A stretch of 64,000 nucleotides of DNA from Pleionea litopenaei (GTDB taxonomy: Bacteria; Pseudomonadota; Gammaproteobacteria; Enterobacterales; Kangiellaceae): contig NZ_CP133548.1 of assembly GCF_031198435.1 (NCBI RefSeq), positions 434,001 through 498,000 on the forward strand, in the 5' to 3' direction. Each line of letters opens with the position of its first letter. The first letter of the stretch is position 1. Below the pieces are notes generated by a model that was not told where the DNA came from, did not search any database, and saw only the letters and a list, made by a program, of their open reading frames with translations. The translations under genes and the position numbers were made by a program. Shown here piece by piece: positions 37,377 to 46,102 of the stretch.

Positions 37377-38312
37377 TTGAATAAAGTTCAGTTTATCACT
37401 ATCGACGATAACCACTGCGGACAGCGGATCGACAACTTTTTGGTCACCTTTTTGAAAGGTGTTCCAAAGAGCCATATCTATCGAATTCTTCGTAAGGGTG
37501 AAGTGAGAGTTAATAAAAAGCGGGTGAAGGCGCCTTATAAACTAGAAATTGGCGACTTGATCAGAGTTCCGCCGGTAAGGCTCGCCGAATCTGAAGAAAA
37601 GCCAATCAACGTGAACCTGGATCAGGTCCAAGCTCTTGAGCGGCAAATAATTTACGAAACTGAAGGGTTATTGGTAATTAATAAGCCCTCTGGCATGGCA
37701 GTGCATGGTGGTAGTGGACTGTCATTTGGCGTCATTGAGGCATTACGCCAACTTCGACCTGATGCTAGGTTTTTAGAGCTCGTTCATCGCCTTGATCGCG
37801 ACACCAGTGGCTGCCTTCTTGTTGCCAAAAAACGCAGTGTATTGCGCTTCTTACATGAGCAATTAAGAGATAAGAAAATGCACAAGGAATACGTCGCTCT
37901 TGTTAAGGGGCGTTGGCCCAAACGCACACGTCGGGTCGATGCACCATTACTTAAAAATACACTAAAGTCAGGCGAACGAGTCGTTAAGGTCGACCCTGCC
38001 GGTAAGCCGTCGATAACCGACTTTTCAATTGAACAAAACTTTGAAGGGTTAACTTTGGTTCAATGCAGCCCGGTCACCGGAAGAACTCATCAAATTCGTG
38101 TACATGCTCAGTTTGTTGGTTGTCCAATTGTGGGCGATGCGAAATATGGCGATCAAGAAACGGATCAAATGCTTAGAGAAAAGTTTAACTATTCGCGTTT
38201 GTTTTTACACGCACGCAAGTTAACCTTTAAAGAGAAGCGTGACAGTAAGCCGATTACTGTGAAAGCTGAATACGATGAATCGTTAAGTCAATTATTAGAG
38301 AGGTTACGTTGA
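37377..38312 (+). CDS. rluC: 23S rRNA pseudouridine(955/2504/2580) synthase RluC
   Basis: RluC modifies three uridines in 23S rRNA. The 311-residue protein has an N-terminal S4 RNA-binding domain (QRIDNFLVTFLKGVPKSHIY, RKGEVRVNKKRVK) and the RluA-family catalytic core with HRLDRDTSGCLLVAKK, where the Asp is catalytic, followed by GRTHQIRVHAQF. The only plausible start is TTG 37377, with no clear ribosome-binding site. A 13-bp direct repeat (37356-37368 and 37376-37388) spans the start, and its first copy is closed by an in-frame stop. Divergence from rne is the standard gammaproteobacterial arrangement. Confidence 0.95.
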   Translation: MNKVQFITIDDNHCGQRIDNFLVTFLKGVPKSHIYRILRKGEVRVNKKRVKAPYKLEIGDLIRVPPVRLAESEEKPINVNLDQVQALERQIIYETEGLLVINKPSGMAVHGGSGLSFGVIEALRQLRPDARFLELVHRLDRDTSGCLLVAKKRSVLRFLHEQLRDKKMHKEYVALVKGRWPKRTRRVDAPLLKNTLKSGERVVKVDPAGKPSITDFSIEQNFEGLTLVQCSPVTGRTHQIRVHAQFVGCPIVGDAKYGDQETDQMLREKFNYSRLFLHARKLTFKEKRDSKPITVKAEYDESLSQLLERLR

Positions 38313-38962
38313 TCGAAATTCGTCATCTGATTTTTGATTGGGACGGAACTTTAATGGACTCTGCACCGCGAATTGTATCTGCGATGCAAGAGACCGCGCG
38401 TCGCCTAAATCTGAGTGTGCCGACTGATCATGAGGTAAAACACATTATCGGTCTGAGTTTAGAAAAAGCGTTTGATTGTTTATTTGGTCAATTATCAGAA
38501 GACTTAGTTTCCGCTTTGTATAGCGAGTATCGGTTTCAATATGTTGAAGGAAATCATATAGCAACGCCTCTGTTTGACGGAGCAGAAAGTATGCTGAAAC
38601 AAGTCAAACAATCAGGGTATTCACTTGCGATTGCAACAGGCAAAGCTCGAGCTGGTTTAGAAAGGGTACTTGCAGAAACACCGATCCGTTGTTTATTCAA
38701 TGATTCAATTTGTGCTGATGAGGCCATGAGTAAACCTGAGCCGGATATGCTTCTTCAATTGCTCAAACGCAATCAGTGGGATAAGCAGCATTGCTTAATG
38801 ATAGGAGACACCACACACGATATTGCGATGGCACAAGCGGCGCAGATAAAAACGGTCGCGGTAAGTTACGGTGCTCACAGTCTTGAAGATTTATCGGCGC
38901 TGCAACCCGATTGGTTGATCGATGATATTGGCCAACTTAAAGAAGTACTAAAAATAATCTAA
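38309..38962 (+). CDS. HAD-superfamily phosphatase (phosphoglycolate phosphatase-like)
   Basis: The 217-residue HAD hydrolase has motif I DWDGTLMDS (nucleophile and acid/base Asp), motif II IATGKAR, motif III Lys in SKPEPDML, and motif IV GDTTHDIAMAQAA. The cap domain is helical, as in Gph. The substrate cannot be decided. A member of this family follows rluC in Pseudomonas too. The start is TTG 38309 inside a 4-base overlap with the rluC stop, indicating coupled translation. Confidence 0.88.
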   Translation: MIEIRHLIFDWDGTLMDSAPRIVSAMQETARRLNLSVPTDHEVKHIIGLSLEKAFDCLFGQLSEDLVSALYSEYRFQYVEGNHIATPLFDGAESMLKQVKQSGYSLAIATGKARAGLERVLAETPIRCLFNDSICADEAMSKPEPDMLLQLLKRNQWDKQHCLMIGDTTHDIAMAQAAQIKTVAVSYGAHSLEDLSALQPDWLIDDIGQLKEVLKII

Positions 38963-39027
38963 AGCGTGTTCACTCTCTGGCTTTAAATAATTGAACGGTT
39001 ATAAACCCGGATTGTGCGCTACTTAAG

Positions 39028-39633
39028 CTATTCGGCATTGCCAATCAACAGAGGGTTTAAGCCCAAGTTAATCAGCCCCTTGGTAACGGAAATAAGGGGT
39101 AGACCTACCAATGCGGATGGATCGTGTGTCTCGATGCTATTAAAAAGTGAAATGCCAAGCCCCTCGCATTTAAAACTACCCGCGCAATCAAACGGTGATT
39201 CCAAGGCGACATAATTCTTGATTTCTTGGGATGTCAAAGTTCGAAAATTGACTTTAGTGACATCTAAATGGGTAAAGGTTTGTTGTGTTTGGGTGTTTTG
39301 CATAAACAACGACGTATAAAATTCAGCGGTCTTGTTAGACATATCAGTAAGCTGAGCAATGGCGTTTTCAGCTGTGTGAGGCTTGCCGAGCATTTTATGG
39401 TTGCAATAAGCAACTTGGTCTGACGCGATAACAATGGAAGGCTCTTCTAAACGGCCTATTTGAGTGATGACTGCTGCGGCTTTTTCTGCAGCCAGTCGAG
39501 TTGCCAGTTGCTTAGGATCTTCACCGTTAACTGGCTTTTCGTCGATGTTTGGAGCGATTGATTGGGCTTTTAAGCGAAGTTGTCGCAGTAGTTGTGCTCG
39601 ATAAGTGCTGGAGGAGGCTAAAATTAAATTCAT
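39028..39633 (-). CDS. yceF: Maf-family nucleotide pyrophosphatase (YceF type, 7-methyl-GTP)
   Basis: Maf-family proteins hydrolyse non-canonical nucleoside triphosphates. YceF prefers 7-methyl-GTP. The product is about 201 residues from the second Met (39633), giving MNLILASSSTYRAQLLRQL. Other motifs are VIASDQVAYCNHKMLGKP and CAGSFKCEGLGISLF, the latter with the Cys/Glu pattern of the YceF subgroup. An ATG at 39642 adds three residues and is less family-like. Being next to yceD-rpmF on the opposite strand is the classical arrangement, which supports the YceF assignment. Confidence 0.88.
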   Translation of the reverse strand: MNLILASSSTYRAQLLRQLRLKAQSIAPNIDEKPVNGEDPKQLATRLAAEKAAAVITQIGRLEEPSIVIASDQVAYCNHKMLGKPHTAENAIAQLTDMSNKTAEFYTSLFMQNTQTQQTFTHLDVTKVNFRTLTSQEIKNYVALESPFDCAGSFKCEGLGISLFNSIETHDPSALVGLPLISVTKGLINLGLNPLLIGNAE

Positions 39634-39721
39634 ATTGAACATTAATAAAACACTTTAACTTATTGATTGTTAATAATAAATGGTTTTTTAAAAACTGTCG
39701 AGTTCGGGTTGAAATACAGCG

Positions 39722-39783
39722 ACTGTTGAAAGTAACATAAAACAGCAATTTTTTTTGACCTTTCAACAGTTTATCTATAGAAT
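39722..39783 (+). promoter_or_regulatory. yceD promoter overlapped by an 11-bp inverted repeat
   Basis: TTGACC (39755-39760) and TAGAAT (39778-39783) with a 17-bp spacer form a good sigma-70 promoter. The start of transcription would be about 39790, only some three bases before the yceD ATG (39793), so the mRNA may be nearly leaderless. Perfect inverted repeats ACTGTTGAAAG (39722-39732) and CTTTCAACAGT (39760-39770) flank the -35 and spacer, placed as an operator could be. Confidence 0.55.
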
Positions 39784-39792
39784 TGCGCGCCT

Positions 39793-40311
39793 ATGCAAAA
39801 AGCCGAAGTTACCTGGTCGATAAATCCTTTTAAACTGGCAGAAAATGCTGCGGAGACTCATCGCGAGATTCCAATAAAGCAGTTGTCTCGCTTAAAAGCG
39901 TATTTATCTGATGACGAAGGGGTTCTTAATGCCTCTGTCGTTGGATGGATCGATGAAGATCGACGAAAATTAATGCGTTGTACGATAGACGGCGAAGTGA
40001 CTATGGCATGCCAAACCAGCTTTCAGCCGGTGTCGGTGTCGATTGCATCAGAAGTGGTGTTTTACCCTGTGTTATCAGAAGAAGCCATTGCTTCAGCACC
40101 CGAAGAATACGAAGCCTTTTTGTACGATGAAGAAGAGCTTAATTTGCTAACGTTGATTGAAGACGAAATTATTTTGTCTCTTCCGTTATCCGTTAACGCT
40201 CCAGAGAGTCCGAAGCAACAAAGTTTCGGGCCTAAAATTATTGAAAAAGAAGGCGATAAGCCAAATCCGTTTGCGGTTTTGGCTCAGTTAAAACAGAATT
40301 CTGAAGACTAG
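39793..40311 (+). CDS. yceD: 23S rRNA accumulation protein YceD (DUF177)
   Basis: The 172-residue DUF177 protein precedes rpmF in most proteobacteria and has been linked to 23S rRNA levels. Visible features are the N-terminal SINPFKLAENAAETHREIPI, a Cys at MRCTIDGEVTMACQTSF (two of the family cysteines), and the acidic C-terminal segment NLLTLIEDEIILSLPL. No Shine-Dalgarno sequence is evident, consistent with a very short leader. It is 18 bp from rpmF. Confidence 0.9.
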   Translation: MQKAEVTWSINPFKLAENAAETHREIPIKQLSRLKAYLSDDEGVLNASVVGWIDEDRRKLMRCTIDGEVTMACQTSFQPVSVSIASEVVFYPVLSEEAIASAPEEYEAFLYDEEELNLLTLIEDEIILSLPLSVNAPESPKQQSFGPKIIEKEGDKPNPFAVLAQLKQNSED

Positions 40312-40329
40312 TAATTAGGAGATACGGTA

Positions 40330-40494
40330 ATGGCTGTACAACAGAATCGCAAAACACGTTCAAAGCGTGGCATGCGTCGTTCACACGATGCTTTAACAGG
40401 CCCAACTTTGTCAGAAGATGCAACGACCGGTGAAGTTCATCGTCGTCATCACATCACTGAAGATGGGTACTACAAAGGTCGTAAAGTTTTATAA
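40330..40494 (+). CDS. rpmF: 50S ribosomal protein L32
   Basis: This 54-residue gene reads [20 protein letters not shown] and ends YYKGRKVL. The start MAVQQN(R/K)[15 protein letters not shown] and central [11 protein letters not shown] are diagnostic of bacterial L32. Its position between yceD and plsX is universal. AGGAGATAC at 40318-40326 provides a ribosome-binding site. It lacks the CxxC zinc motif found in some L32 proteins, as is usual for gammaproteobacteria. Confidence 0.97.
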   Translation: MAVQQNRKTRSKRGMRRSHDALTGPTLSEDATTGEVHRRHHITEDGYYKGRKVL

Positions 40495-40530
40495 AGAAAC
40501 CCGGTTTTATCCAGGTTTTTCTGTAAAATT

Positions 40531-41553
40531 TTGAAACCGATACATCTAGCAATAGATTGCATGGGGGGGGACTTTGGTCCCCCCGTCATTGTTGCTGCAG
40601 CAATCATTGCGCTGCGCGAAAATCCTTCCCTAAAACTCTCTCTTTTTGGTCAACAGGCTGCTATACAACAAGAGTTGGCTGGCGCTTCCGATAAATTATT
40701 ATCTCGTATTACTCTCGTTCATTGTGAAGAGGTTGTCGAAATGGACGACAAGCCATCGGTCGCATTGAGAGGCAAAAAACAATCTTCAATGCGCTTAGCA
40801 TTAAACGCAGTTCGCGATGAGGCAGTTGATGGTTGTGTCAGTGCGGGAAATACAGGCGCTTTAATGGCTTTAGCGCGGTTTGTTTTAAAAATGATTCCTG
40901 GGATTGATAGGCCTGCCATTATTACTGCCGTGCCCACTGAATCAGGCCATACCTATATGCTCGATTTGGGCGCTAATGTCGACTGTGACTCAGAAACCTT
41001 GTTTCAATTTGGAATAATGGGGTCGGTATTGTGTGCAGCAAACGACGCTTTGAAAGCGCCGAGAGTGGGCTTATTGAACATTGGTGAAGAAGAGATAAAG
41101 GGTAATGATCAAGTCAAGCAAGCTGCGAAACTTCTGAGTGAGTGTGCTGAAGTTAATTATGTCGGTTTTATCGAAGGAAACGATATCTTCAAAGGCAAGT
41201 GTGATGTCGTTGTGACCGATGGTTTTACCGGCAACAATGTATTAAAAGCAAGTGAGGGAATCGTTCGTTTACTCGGCATGAAACTAAAAGCCGTGTTCGA
41301 AGCTAATCGATTAAACAAACTGGTCGGATTGATTATTCGCCCAATTCTGAAATCATTTAAAAAGGAAATTGACCCAGATCGCTATAATGGCGCGACTCTT
41401 ATTGGATTGAAGGGTATAGTGATAAAAAGTCATGGTGGAGCATCGGTTAAGGCAACCGTCCATGCCATTGAAGAAGCCATAAAAGAAGTCAACCATTCTG
41501 TGCCCAGTAAAATTGCAGAAGAAGTAGAAAAACTCGTAAACAGTAGGACATAA
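40531..41553 (+). CDS. plsX: Phosphate acyltransferase PlsX
   Basis: PlsX makes acyl-phosphate from acyl-ACP for phospholipid synthesis. The 340-residue protein has the N-terminal [38 protein letters not shown], the loop [14 protein letters not shown], and [18 protein letters not shown]. The start looks like TTG 40531 with only a weak AGG upstream. A G8 run at 40563-40570 and C6 at 40579-40584 form an 8-bp hairpin with a TTTG loop at codons for GGDFGPP, about 35 bases into the gene. It leads the fab cluster. Confidence 0.95.
   Translation: MKPIHLAIDCMGGDFGPPVIVAAAIIALRENPSLKLSLFGQQAAIQQELAGASDKLLSRITLVHCEEVVEMDDKPSVALRGKKQSSMRLALNAVRDEAVDGCVSAGNTGALMALARFVLKMIPGIDRPAIITAVPTESGHTYMLDLGANVDCDSETLFQFGIMGSVLCAANDALKAPRVGLLNIGEEEIKGNDQVKQAAKLLSECAEVNYVGFIEGNDIFKGKCDVVVTDGFTGNNVLKASEGIVRLLGMKLKAVFEANRLNKLVGLIIRPILKSFKKEIDPDRYNGATLIGLKGIVIKSHGGASVKATVHAIEEAIKEVNHSVPSKIAEEVEKLVNSRT
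40565..40584 (+). promoter_or_regulatory. G/C hairpin inside the plsX 5' coding region
   Basis: GGGGGGAC (40565-40572), loop TTTG, GTCCCCCC (40577-40584) is a perfect 8-bp stem of unusual stability for this A+T-rich region, starting 34 bases after the presumed TTG start. The codons used are GGG GGG ... CCC CCC although alternatives exist. It could slow ribosome initiation or be an mRNA-processing site, or be chance. Confidence 0.4.
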
Positions 41554-41557
41554 CGTT

Positions 41558-42517
41558 ATGTATAGTCGTATTTCAGGTACCGGAAGTTATTTACCAAGCC
41601 TTGTCCGGACCAACGCCGATCTTGAGAAAATGGTCGAAACGTCTGATCAATGGATCGTCGAGCGAACCGGCATCAAACAAAGGCACATCGCCGATGATTC
41701 AGATACCGCTTCAACCATTGCCGCGAAAGCTGCCCTAAAAGCGATCGAAGCCGCGGGTCTTGAAAAAACAGACATCGATATGGTGATTTGTGCGACAGCG
41801 ACCCCTGATCGGCTATTTCCAAGCACGGCCTGTTTTGTGACTCGTCATCTTGGGCTAGAAGGCGTTGCCGCATTTGATGTAACCGCTGCGTGCGCAGGGT
41901 TTGTATACGGACTTAGCGTGGCGGACCAATACATTAAAACTGGTCATAAGAAGAACGTCTTGGTCATTGGAACGGAAGTATTATCTCGAATTGTTGACTG
42001 GAATGATCGTACGACCTGTGTATTGTTTGGAGACGGAGCCGGTGCGGTAGTATTGTCTGCGAGTGAAGAGCAAGGGCTATTGTCAACCCACGTACATGCC
42101 GATGGAAAATACGTCGACCTGCTTTATTCTCCTAATGCCATTCGAGGACAAACAGAAGGGTGCGCGAGCCCGAAAGTGTTTATGAGTGGCAATGAAGTAT
42201 TTAAAGTAGCGGTCAAAACATTGAGCAGCATTGTCGATGAAACCCTTGAAGCCAATCAATTACAAAAATCAGATATTGACTGGTTAGTCCCACATCAAGC
42301 GAATATTCGTATTATTCAAGCGACCGCTAAGAAATTACAAATGCCAATGGAGCAAGTTGTAGTAACGGTCGATCAACATGGAAACACCTCAAGTGCGTCG
42401 ATTCCACTCGCTCTTGATGCTGCCGTTCGCGATGGCCGCATCCAACGAGGACAAACCGTTTTATTAGAAACGTTTGGCGGTGGCTTTGCTTGGGCCTCTG
42501 CACTGATGAAATTTTAA
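41558..42517 (+). CDS. fabH: 3-oxoacyl-ACP synthase III (FabH)
   Basis: FabH condenses acetyl-CoA with malonyl-ACP to start fatty-acid synthesis. The 319-residue thiolase-fold enzyme has the catalytic triad: Cys112 in [11 protein letters not shown], His in VPHQANIRI and Asn in [10 protein letters not shown]. The N-terminus has [20 protein letters not shown] and [12 protein letters not shown]. It is four bases after plsX and part of the plsX-fabH-fabD-fabG-acpP-fabF run. Confidence 0.97.
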   Translation: MYSRISGTGSYLPSLVRTNADLEKMVETSDQWIVERTGIKQRHIADDSDTASTIAAKAALKAIEAAGLEKTDIDMVICATATPDRLFPSTACFVTRHLGLEGVAAFDVTAACAGFVYGLSVADQYIKTGHKKNVLVIGTEVLSRIVDWNDRTTCVLFGDGAGAVVLSASEEQGLLSTHVHADGKYVDLLYSPNAIRGQTEGCASPKVFMSGNEVFKVAVKTLSSIVDETLEANQLQKSDIDWLVPHQANIRIIQATAKKLQMPMEQVVVTVDQHGNTSSASIPLALDAAVRDGRIQRGQTVLLETFGGGFAWASALMKF

Positions 42518-42544
42518 AAAAATAAGAATGTAAAGGAGTATTGC

Positions 42545-43474
42545 ATGAGCAATGCATTTATTTTTCCTGGCCAAGGATCACAATCTTTGGGCATGTTAAG
42601 TAGTTTCCAAAACCAACCCATCATTACTGAAGCTTTTCAAGAATCATCAGATGCTCTTGGTTATGATTTATGGGCATTATGTCAAGAAGGGCCTGAGGAG
42701 CAACTTAATCAGACCGACAAAACTCAGCCAGCATTGCTGACTGCAAGTGTGGCGTTATGGCGCTTGTGGAATGAACAAAGTGAAACTCGTCCACAGGTAC
42801 TGGCCGGCCATAGTCTTGGTGAGTACTCTGCTTTGGTTTGTGCGGACGTTTTATCTCTTGGAGAGGCTGCTTCTTTGGTAGCTGCAAGAGGGGAATTTAT
42901 GCAACAGGCAGTGCCTGCTGGTACGGGGAAAATGGCTGCCATCATAGGTTTAGATGATAGTGCAATTCTTGAGGCTTGCCTTGCAGCGGAGCAAGGCGAA
43001 GTGGTTGCGCCTGTCAACTATAATTCGCCAGGCCAAGTGGTTATCGCCGGAAATGCTGCCGCTGTCGATCGAGCGATGGAAGAGTGCAAAACACGAGGCG
43101 CTAAGCGAGCGTTGCCCTTACCCGTAAGTGTTCCTTCTCATTGCGCGTTAATGAAACCGGCAGCAGAAAAGTTAGCCGAAAAGTTGGCGTCTGTAGCCTT
43201 TAATTCACCGTCTATTGATGTCATCAATAATGTAGATGTTTCCATCGAACAGTCGCAAGAAGCGATTAAAGAGGCTTTGGTACGTCAGCTTTACAGTCCC
43301 GTAAGATGGACTGAAACCATTTCTAAAATAGTGTCTATGTCGATTAATAGTTTTGTTGAGTGTGGCGCTGGCAATGTGCTTAGTGGACTGAACAAGCGAA
43401 TTGATCGGAGTATCAATAGCTATCCATTGTTAGATTCGGATAAATTCTCCAGTGCCGTAGACACTTTAAAATAA
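42545..43474 (+). CDS. fabD: Malonyl-CoA:ACP transacylase
   Basis: FabD moves malonyl from CoA to ACP. The 309 residues include FIFPGQGSQSLGML at the start, the nucleophile Ser in GHSLGEYSALV, the Gln/Arg positions in AARGEFMQ, and the catalytic His in SVPSHCALM. AAAGGAG at 42532-42538 is a strong ribosome-binding site. It lies 27 bp after fabH. Confidence 0.97.
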   Translation: MSNAFIFPGQGSQSLGMLSSFQNQPIITEAFQESSDALGYDLWALCQEGPEEQLNQTDKTQPALLTASVALWRLWNEQSETRPQVLAGHSLGEYSALVCADVLSLGEAASLVAARGEFMQQAVPAGTGKMAAIIGLDDSAILEACLAAEQGEVVAPVNYNSPGQVVIAGNAAAVDRAMEECKTRGAKRALPLPVSVPSHCALMKPAAEKLAEKLASVAFNSPSIDVINNVDVSIEQSQEAIKEALVRQLYSPVRWTETISKIVSMSINSFVECGAGNVLSGLNKRIDRSINSYPLLDSDKFSSAVDTLK

Positions 43475-43493
43475 TCATCAAGGGAACACTTAA

Positions 43494-44240
43494 ATGACTG
43501 AACAATCAAAATTAGTATTAATTACCGGTGCTAGTCGAGGCATAGGTAAAGCAATAGCGATTGCTCTTGGTCAGCAAGGCCACACTCTAGTTGGCACTGC
43601 AACCAGCGAAAATGGAGCAACCAAAATATCAGAATATTTTGCTGCTGAAGGAATTAAGGGGCAGGGAATGGTCGTTAACGTTGCCGATTCTGACTCTATA
43701 GAACAGCTGCTAGCCGCAATTAAAGAAGCTTACGGAGCAACACCTGATATTCTGGTCAATAATGCCGGCATTACACGAGATAACTTGTTAATGCGAATGA
43801 AAGATGATGAGTGGGAAAGCATTCTTCAAACCAACTTGACGTCAATCTATCGGTTGTCGAAAGCTTGCTTACGCGGCATGACTAAAGCTCGATGGGGAAG
43901 AATCATTAGCGTAGGATCGGTGGTTGGAACAACCGGAAATCCCGGACAGACGAACTATTCAGCCGCTAAAGCGGCAGTGATAGGATTCTCTAAATCGCTA
44001 GCCAAAGAAGTTGGTTCTCGAGGGATCACGGTCAACGTTGTAGCGCCTGGTTTTATCGACACTGATATGACACAAGCTTTGTCAGATGAGCAACGAAATG
44101 GACTACAACAGCAGATTGCTTTGGGTCGATTAGGTCGTCCAGAAGACATCGCAGCGGCGGTAAATTTCCTTGCTTCTGATGCCGCAGGGTACATTACTGG
44201 CGAAACTTTACATGTAAATGGCGGTATGAATATGGCTTAA
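43494..44240 (+). CDS. fabG: 3-oxoacyl-ACP reductase FabG
   Basis: FabG is the NADPH-dependent beta-ketoacyl reductase of fatty-acid elongation. The 248-residue short-chain dehydrogenase has the cofactor motif TGASRGIGKAIA, NNAGITRDNLLMRMK, catalytic Ser (ISVGSVVGTTG) and YSAAKAA (Tyr-x-x-x-Lys), and the C-terminal GYITGETLHVNGGMNMA. It is 19 bp after fabD. A 183-bp gap with a likely promoter separates it from acpP. Confidence 0.97.
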   Translation: MTEQSKLVLITGASRGIGKAIAIALGQQGHTLVGTATSENGATKISEYFAAEGIKGQGMVVNVADSDSIEQLLAAIKEAYGATPDILVNNAGITRDNLLMRMKDDEWESILQTNLTSIYRLSKACLRGMTKARWGRIISVGSVVGTTGNPGQTNYSAAKAAVIGFSKSLAKEVGSRGITVNVVAPGFIDTDMTQALSDEQRNGLQQQIALGRLGRPEDIAAAVNFLASDAAGYITGETLHVNGGMNMA

Positions 44241-44277
44241 TCTCGGCATGAGAATTAAGCTGAATTGAAATAACTGC

Positions 44278-44307
44278 TTGATTTTAGTCAGGTAAAGCCA
44301 TGATAAT
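44278..44307 (+). promoter_or_regulatory. Candidate acpP promoter
   Basis: TTGATT (44278-44283) and GATAAT (44302-44307) are separated by 18 bp and lie about 115 bp before acpP, in a gap of 183 bp that is unusually large for this operon. An internal promoter would fit the high expression expected of ACP. Confidence 0.5.
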
Positions 44308-44423
44308 AGAATCTGTTTGTGGTCTGACCAAGAATTATTTAGCAATTGCGACTTGCAGTTTGCATACGAATCAATAAACTAGCAGCGCATTAAAGCCTGT
44401 GAATTTGGAGGAAAAACTTAGTC

Positions 44424-44666
44424 ATGAGTACTATTGAAGAGCGCGTAAAGAAGATTGTTGTTGAGCAATTGGGCGTTAAAGAAGAAGAAGTAACCGCAGA
44501 ATCGTCATTTGTCGACGACCTTGGTGCAGACTCTTTAGACACTGTTGAGTTAGTCATGGCTCTTGAAGAAGAGTTCGATACTGAAATCCCAGATGAAGAA
44601 GCTGAGAAGATCAGTACTGTTCAAGCTGCTGTAGACTACATCAAAGCGAATGTAGAAGGCGCTTAA
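44424..44666 (+). CDS. acpP: Acyl carrier protein
   Basis: ACP carries growing acyl chains on phosphopantetheine. The 80-residue acidic protein has the attachment site Ser37 in [20 protein letters not shown] and ends [13 protein letters not shown]. The start ATG follows GGAGGAAA at 44408-44415. It is bounded by a promoter-bearing gap upstream and a terminator downstream, which would allow expression higher than its neighbours. Confidence 0.98.
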   Translation: MSTIEERVKKIVVEQLGVKEEEVTAESSFVDDLGADSLDTVELVMALEEEFDTEIPDEEAEKISTVQAAVDYIKANVEGA

Positions 44667-44673
44667 GTCTTTC

Positions 44674-44739
44674 TGCGGACTCGTCCGCACAGGATTGTAA
44701 AAAACCGCATTGAAAGTTATCTTTCTATGCGGTTTTTTT
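44674..44739 (+). terminator. Terminator after acpP
   Basis: Two hairpins follow the stop: TGCGGA (44674-44679) with TCCGCA (44684-44689), then a larger stem 44699-44710 with 44727-44738 that continues into an inner GAAAG/CTTTC stem with a TTAT loop and ends in a T7 tract. The second is a canonical Rho-independent terminator, probably partial so that fabF is still reached. Confidence 0.85.
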
Positions 44740-44851
44740 ATCGAGAAAATAAATCTCTTAGTGGCAAAGTTACGTAAAATATTAGTCATTATCAACAGCG
44801 TTTAATGGCAGTGCGTTAGAGATTTAATCTTAAAACTAAGGAGACATGATA

Positions 44852-46090
44852 GTGAATGGTCGACGCGTAGTAGTAACCGGGTTAGGAATGGTTTCTCCAC
44901 TAGGGCTTAATGTTGAAGATACCTGGAGTAATTTGATTGCGGGTAAAAGCGGCGTAGCGCCTATTGAAAGTTTTGATGTTACAGACTTCAATACTCGTTT
45001 TAGCGCTTCAGTCAAAGGCTTTGATGCTTCTGCTTTCATGTCGGCCAAAGACGCAAAAAAATTCGATCCATTTATTCAGTTTGGAATTGCTGCCAGCGTT
45101 CAAGCAATTAATGATGCTGGCATCGATATGGAGCAAGAGGATCCACAAAGAGTCGGCGTTTGTGTTGGCTCTGGCATCGGTGGGTTATCGGCAACTGAAG
45201 AAAATATTCTTAAGTTACACAATAATGGTCCGAGAAAAGTCTCTCCGTTTTATGTGCCAGGATCGATCATTAATATGATTTCGGGTCAACTGTCGATCAT
45301 GTATGGAATGCGCGGTCCTAATATTTCAATTGTTACCGCTTGCACAACGGGCGTTCACTCGATTGGTCAAGCAGCGCGAATGATTGCTTATGGCGATGCC
45401 GATGTGATGGTTGCAGGTGGTGCTGAAATGGCCACTTGCCCAATCGGCTTGGCAGGCTTTTCTGCGGCTCGAGCATTGTCAACCCGCAACGATTCACCTC
45501 AGCAAGCCAGTCGGCCGTGGGACAAAGATCGTGATGGTTTTGTGCTTGGAGATGGCGCAGGTGTTCTTGTGATTGAAGAATATGAAAAAGCGAAAGCACG
45601 CGGCGCAAAGATTTACGCCGAATTAACCGGTTTCGGCATGAGTGGAGACGCCCATCATATGACGGCTCCACCAGAAAATGGCGACGGAGCAGCACTTTCT
45701 ATGCGCAATGCGCTAAAAGATGCGGGCTTAACGGCTGACTCTGTGCAATACATTAATGCCCATGGAACGTCGACAAAAGTCGGTGATCTCGCTGAATGCC
45801 GCGCGATTAAATCAGTGTTAGGTAGTCATTCAGACAAGGTTATGGTTAGCTCAACTAAGTCAGCGATAGGTCATCTTCTTGGTGCCGCTGGTTCTGTTGA
45901 AGCCATTTTCAGTATTCTTGCTATTCGAGACAATGTCGCTCCTCCAACACTAAACTTAGAAAATCCAGACGAAGGATGTGATCTAGACTTTGTCCCACTA
46001 ACCGCGAAAGAGTCGAAAATTGACACAACCTTGTGCAACAGTTTTGGGTTCGGTGGCACTAACGGCTCCTTATTATTTCAGCGCATTTAA
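44852..46090 (+). CDS. fabF: 3-oxoacyl-ACP synthase II (FabF)
   Basis: FabF elongates acyl-ACP with malonyl-ACP. From GTG 44852 it has about 412 residues and starts [18 protein letters not shown], like E. coli FabF. AAGGAG (44838-44843) is eight bases upstream of that GTG but only two from the ATG at 44846, so I prefer GTG. Catalytic Cys164 sits in [12 protein letters not shown], with His in [12 protein letters not shown] and [12 protein letters not shown]. The C-terminus has [14 protein letters not shown]. Confidence 0.96.
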   Translation: MNGRRVVVTGLGMVSPLGLNVEDTWSNLIAGKSGVAPIESFDVTDFNTRFSASVKGFDASAFMSAKDAKKFDPFIQFGIAASVQAINDAGIDMEQEDPQRVGVCVGSGIGGLSATEENILKLHNNGPRKVSPFYVPGSIINMISGQLSIMYGMRGPNISIVTACTTGVHSIGQAARMIAYGDADVMVAGGAEMATCPIGLAGFSAARALSTRNDSPQQASRPWDKDRDGFVLGDGAGVLVIEEYEKAKARGAKIYAELTGFGMSGDAHHMTAPPENGDGAALSMRNALKDAGLTADSVQYINAHGTSTKVGDLAECRAIKSVLGSHSDKVMVSSTKSAIGHLLGAAGSVEAIFSILAIRDNVAPPTLNLENPDEGCDLDFVPLTAKESKIDTTLCNSFGFGGTNGSLLFQRI

Positions 46091-46102
46091 TGCCTGAATT
46101 GC

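Noticed and set aside
39527-39766. 79-residue minus-strand frame upstream of the maf-family gene
   Set aside because: Overlaps the maf start and the yceD promoter; no ribosome site and no recognisable composition.
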